Below, piece by piece: positions 61,711-64,000 of a stretch of DNA of 64,000 nt. Position 1 is the first letter of the stretch. Each line of letters begins with the position of its first letter. A model generated the notes under the pieces. The model made no database searches, was not told where the DNA came from, and saw only the letters and a list, made by a program, of their open reading frames with translations. The position numbers and the translations under genes were made by a program. The DNA is from Parabacteroides sp. PM6-13 (lineage in GTDB: Bacteria; Bacteroidota; Bacteroidia; Bacteroidales; Tannerellaceae): contig NZ_JARXWF010000002.1 in NCBI RefSeq assembly GCF_029892605.1, positions 310,001 to 374,000 of the forward strand, read 5' to 3'.

Positions 61711-61740
61711 TTGCCAGTATAAAATTAATCCCTATATTTG
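61711..61740 (+). promoter_or_regulatory. Promoter of rpsO
   Basis: TATATTTG (61733-61740) as -7 box and TTG (61711-61713) as -33 box with 19 bases between them. The leader to the ATG is about 45 bases. Confidence 0.7.
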
Positions 61741-61788
61741 CAGCCGCTTAAATAACATAGTATTAATTTATTAAAGTATCGAAGAATC

Positions 61789-62058
61789 ATGTATTTAGAT
61801 TCAGCAAAAAAACAAGAATTATTTGAAAAGTATGGCAAAGGAGCTGTAGACACAGGTTCTCCTGAAAGCCAAATCGCGTTGTTCTCTTTCCGTATCGCTC
61901 ATTTGACTGAGCATCTGAAGAAAAATCGCAAAGATTACAACACGGCTCGCTCCCTGAAAATGTTGGTAGGTAAACGTCGTCGTCTGTTGGATTATCTAAT
62001 CAAGGTAGACATCACACGTTACCGTGCTATCGTAAAAGAACTTGGACTGAGAAAGTAA
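61789..62058 (+). CDS. rpsO: 30S ribosomal protein S15
   Basis: Primary 16S rRNA-binding protein of the small subunit platform. At 89 residues it has the standard length and the hallmark TGSPESQIALFSFRIAHLTEHLKKNRKDYNTARSLKMLVGKRRRLLDYL (broken here only for reference: TGSPE, RIAHLTEHLK, KDYNTARSL, GKRRRLLDYL). It has its own promoter and terminator. No pnp gene follows, unlike E. coli. Confidence 0.98.
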   Translation: MYLDSAKKQELFEKYGKGAVDTGSPESQIALFSFRIAHLTEHLKKNRKDYNTARSLKMLVGKRRRLLDYLIKVDITRYRAIVKELGLRK

Positions 62059-62084
62059 AATCACCTTACGATATAAGGAGAACG

Positions 62085-62117
62085 AGAGGCTATCCCGCGC
62101 GGATGGCCTCTTTTTTT
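62085..62117 (+). terminator. Terminator of rpsO
   Basis: AGAGGC (62085-62090) pairs with GCCTCT (62106-62111), with an inner ATCC/GGAT pairing around CGCGC; seven Ts follow from 62111. Confidence 0.9.
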
Positions 62118-62149
62118 GTTTATTTCCCGGATTTTCCTCGACAAAGCCC

Positions 62150-62178
62150 TTGAAATATGAATTATTAATGTAATTTTG
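62150..62178 (+). promoter_or_regulatory. Promoter of the HTH-cupin gene
   Basis: TAATTTTG (62171-62178) as -7 box and TTG (62150-62152) as -33 box, spaced by 18 bases. Confidence 0.55.
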
Positions 62179-62234
62179 CACGGTTTTGTAACAAATTGTA
62201 AGTCAAATAAGAAAAAAAAGAGGAATTTATCAGT

Positions 62235-62819
62235 ATGGGGAATAATAAGATTATTGGTGAGAAGATCAAGAGCCTCCGTGAATCGAAACAACTGAGTATA
62301 GAGGAAGTAGCCGAGCGCTCCGGCTTAAACAAAGAGCAAATCGAACGGATTGAAGGGAATGTGGATTTCCCCTCACTCGCTCCACTCATCAAGATTGCCC
62401 GCGTACTGGGGGTTCGCCTGGGTACCTTTCTGGACGATCAGGCCGAACTGGGTCCGGTGGTCAGCCGCAAAAAGGAAACAACCGAGCATAACAGCATCAA
62501 TTTCACCAACGATGAGTCCGATGGACGCAAGCATATGGTCTATCATTCTCTGTCGCAAGATAAGTCGGGACGCCACATGGAACCGTTCCTGATCGAGGTC
62601 GAACCGCGGGAAGAGGGGGTCGATTTCATCCTTTCCACGCATGAAGGGGAGGAGTTTATCTATGTGCTCGACGGCATTATCGAGATCAATTACGGAAAAA
62701 ACACCTATATCCTGGAGGCAGGCGATAGCATCTATTACGATTCGATCATTGCCCACCACGTGCATGCCGCGACAAACGAAACCGCCCGTATCCTGGGTGT
62801 AGTCTATACACCTTATTAA
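62235..62819 (+). CDS. XRE-type HTH regulator with cupin domain
   Basis: A 194-residue cytoplasmic regulator: HTH_3 domain (about 8-62, with IKSLRESKQLSIEEVAERSG and NKEQIERIEG) and a C-terminal cupin (about 120-190, EGEEFIYVLDGIIEINYGKNTYILEAGDSIYYDS and the metal-site-like HHVHA). Known: HTH-cupin proteins sense small ligands through the cupin barrel. The next gene, an acyl-CoA-ligase-like enzyme, starts 12 bases after the stop, so this is likely a regulator and target in one operon; the ligand may be a fatty acid or acyl-CoA. Confidence 0.93.
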   Translation: MGNNKIIGEKIKSLRESKQLSIEEVAERSGLNKEQIERIEGNVDFPSLAPLIKIARVLGVRLGTFLDDQAELGPVVSRKKETTEHNSINFTNDESDGRKHMVYHSLSQDKSGRHMEPFLIEVEPREEGVDFILSTHEGEEFIYVLDGIIEINYGKNTYILEAGDSIYYDSIIAHHVHAATNETARILGVVYTPY

Positions 62820-62831
62820 TCGGTCGGCATC

Positions 62832-64000
62832 ATGGAGTATCAATTACAAGAAAGAACATTAGGCGATTGGCTGGAATATTGGGCAACCGTTACGCCGGAT
62901 AAGGAATATCTGGTCTATTCCGACAGGAATCTGCGCTTTACCTGGCGTCAGTTCAATCAGCGTGTGGACGATATGGCGAAAGGGCTGATGGCTATCGGGG
63001 TGACCCATGGCACGCATGTCGGCATCTGGGCTACCAATGTGCCCGACTGGCTTACCTTTGTCTATGCCGGTGCCAAGATAGGCGCTGTGTTGGTGACGGT
63101 GAATACCAATTACAAACAGAGCGAAGTGGAATATCTGGTTGAGAATGCCGATATCCATACCTTATGTATTACGGAAGGAGTTTTCGATGGTAATTATGTC
63201 GATATGACCTATGAAATGCTTCCGGAATTGAAGGAATCGCAACGCGGATACCTGAAAAGCGAGCGTTTCCCTCGGATGAAAAATGTGGTTTATATCGGGC
63301 AGGAGAAATATCGTGGGATGTATAATACGCCTGAGATCCTGTTGCTCGGACAAAATATCAGTGACGAAACCCTGGAAGAGGCCAAAGCGAAAGTATCCTG
63401 TTACGATGTCGTGAATATGCAATACACCTCGGGGACGACCGGTTTTCCGAAAGGGGTGATGTTGACACATCATAATATTGCCAACAATGGCTTCTTTACC
63501 GGCGAAGGCATGCACTTCACGGCTGAGGATAAGCTCTGCTGTTGTGTGCCGCTTTTCCACTGTTTCGGCATTACGCTCGCCTCCATGAATGTGTTGACCC
63601 ACGGCGCTACGCAGGTGATGGTCGAGAAGTTCGATCCGCTTACCGTATTGGCCTCTGTGCACAAAGAGCGGTGTACGGCGCTGTATGGGGTACCGACTAT
63701 GTTTATTGCCGAATTAAATCATCCGATGTTCGATATGTTCGATCTGACCTCGTTGCGCACCGGCATTATGGCAGGCTCGCTTTGTCCGATCGAGCTGATG
63801 CGCGCGGTGACGGAGAAAATGCATATTACCCATATCACCAGTGTCTATGGACTGACGGAGACCTCGCCGGGCATGACCCATTCGGTGGTGGAAGATTCGT
63901 TTGAAACCCGCTGTACGACGGTCGGTAAAGAGTATCCGTTTACGGAGGTGAAGATATTCGATCCCGAGACAGGCGAAGAATGTCCGACAGGTGTGCAGGG
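62832..64000 (+). CDS. AMP-binding acyl-CoA synthetase-like protein, 5' part (3' end outside window)
   Basis: The frame is open from ATG 62832 to the window edge (389 codons seen). It belongs to the ANL superfamily of adenylating enzymes, resembling medium/long-chain fatty acid-CoA ligases. The P-loop-like motif [18 protein letters not shown] lies near residue 199, followed by LFHCFGITL, and the A5-type motif [10 protein letters not shown] near residue 338. About 160 residues are missing, including the C-terminal lid with the catalytic Lys. Co-transcribed with the HTH-cupin gene. Substrate chain length cannot be read from the sequence. Confidence 0.92.
   Translation, partial: MEYQLQERTLGDWLEYWATVTPDKEYLVYSDRNLRFTWRQFNQRVDDMAKGLMAIGVTHGTHVGIWATNVPDWLTFVYAGAKIGAVLVTVNTNYKQSEVEYLVENADIHTLCITEGVFDGNYVDMTYEMLPELKESQRGYLKSERFPRMKNVVYIGQEKYRGMYNTPEILLLGQNISDETLEEAKAKVSCYDVVNMQYTSGTTGFPKGVMLTHHNIANNGFFTGEGMHFTAEDKLCCCVPLFHCFGITLASMNVLTHGATQVMVEKFDPLTVLASVHKERCTALYGVPTMFIAELNHPMFDMFDLTSLRTGIMAGSLCPIELMRAVTEKMHITHITSVYGLTETSPGMTHSVVEDSFETRCTTVGKEYPFTEVKIFDPETGEECPTGVQ

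Overview
The window comes from a member of the phylum Bacteroidota, order Bacteroidales. The closest fit is a Parabacteroides/Tannerellaceae-type genome, but that is inferred from gene content and not from a database search. Several things support it. Promoters follow the Bacteroidota pattern (TTG or TTTG, about 19-20 bp, TAnnTTTG) and Shine-Dalgarno sequences are largely absent. There are SusC/SusD-type receptors with ECF sigma and FecR anti-sigma genes, DUF4249, DUF4834 and DUF6340 proteins, and a type IX secretion component with a type IX-exported protease. Many exported proteins have Gln right after the signal peptide.

Layout, left to right. 1-6.4 kb: the 3' part of gyrB, a fused C26/M19 peptidase, a glutaminyl cyclase lipoprotein, sufE, a membrane-anchored AraC-type regulator and an NlpE-like lipoprotein. 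6.5-13.5 kb: a TPR/AraC regulator on the minus strand, a LOG-family nucleotide hydrolase, queA behind a pair of palindromes, a PorE-like type IX secretion protein and a PagL-like outer membrane protein. 13.5-19.7 kb (minus strand): a BlaI / M56-peptidase / TPR operon with a visible operator, a C10 cysteine protease with a type IX sorting domain, and a DoxX protein. 19.9-29.8 kb: an export and signalling cluster (MacB-like permease behind a sigma-54-type promoter, TolC, MacA-like adaptor, ABC ATPase, second permease, LytS/LytR two-component pair). 29.9-42.8 kb: a GH127-type glycosidase divergent from an ECF sigma / FecR / SusC / SusD / tricorn-like S41 protease locus.

42.8-52.7 kb is mostly housekeeping: riboflavin synthase, a beta-barrel protein, an SUI1-like factor, a UvrD/AddA-like helicase-nuclease, psd-pssA for phosphatidylethanolamine, a Tat-exported TIM-barrel protein and conserved hypotheticals. 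52.7-55.4 kb holds tRNA-Thr(CGT), an MNT nucleotidyltransferase whose HEPN partner appears truncated by repeat DNA, aroK and alanine dehydrogenase. 55.6-61.2 kb (minus strand) is FecR / TonB-dependent receptor / DUF4249 with no sigma gene beside it, plus an outer-membrane barrel. 61.8 kb to the end is rpsO, a HTH-cupin regulator and the start of an acyl-CoA-ligase-like gene.

The least explained signal is non-coding. A composite element (large inverted repeat, then a block A, then a ~108-bp block B ending in a hairpin whose loop-proximal bases vary while the stem is kept) occurs in the same order at about 27.3-27.8, 44.4-44.9 and 61.3-61.6 kb. A second unexplained signal is a hairpin with a conserved loop plus a 32-bp direct repeat (28 of 32 identical) that flanks the ECF sigma / FecR pair exactly. 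I saw no CRISPR array, phage, integrase or transposase gene.
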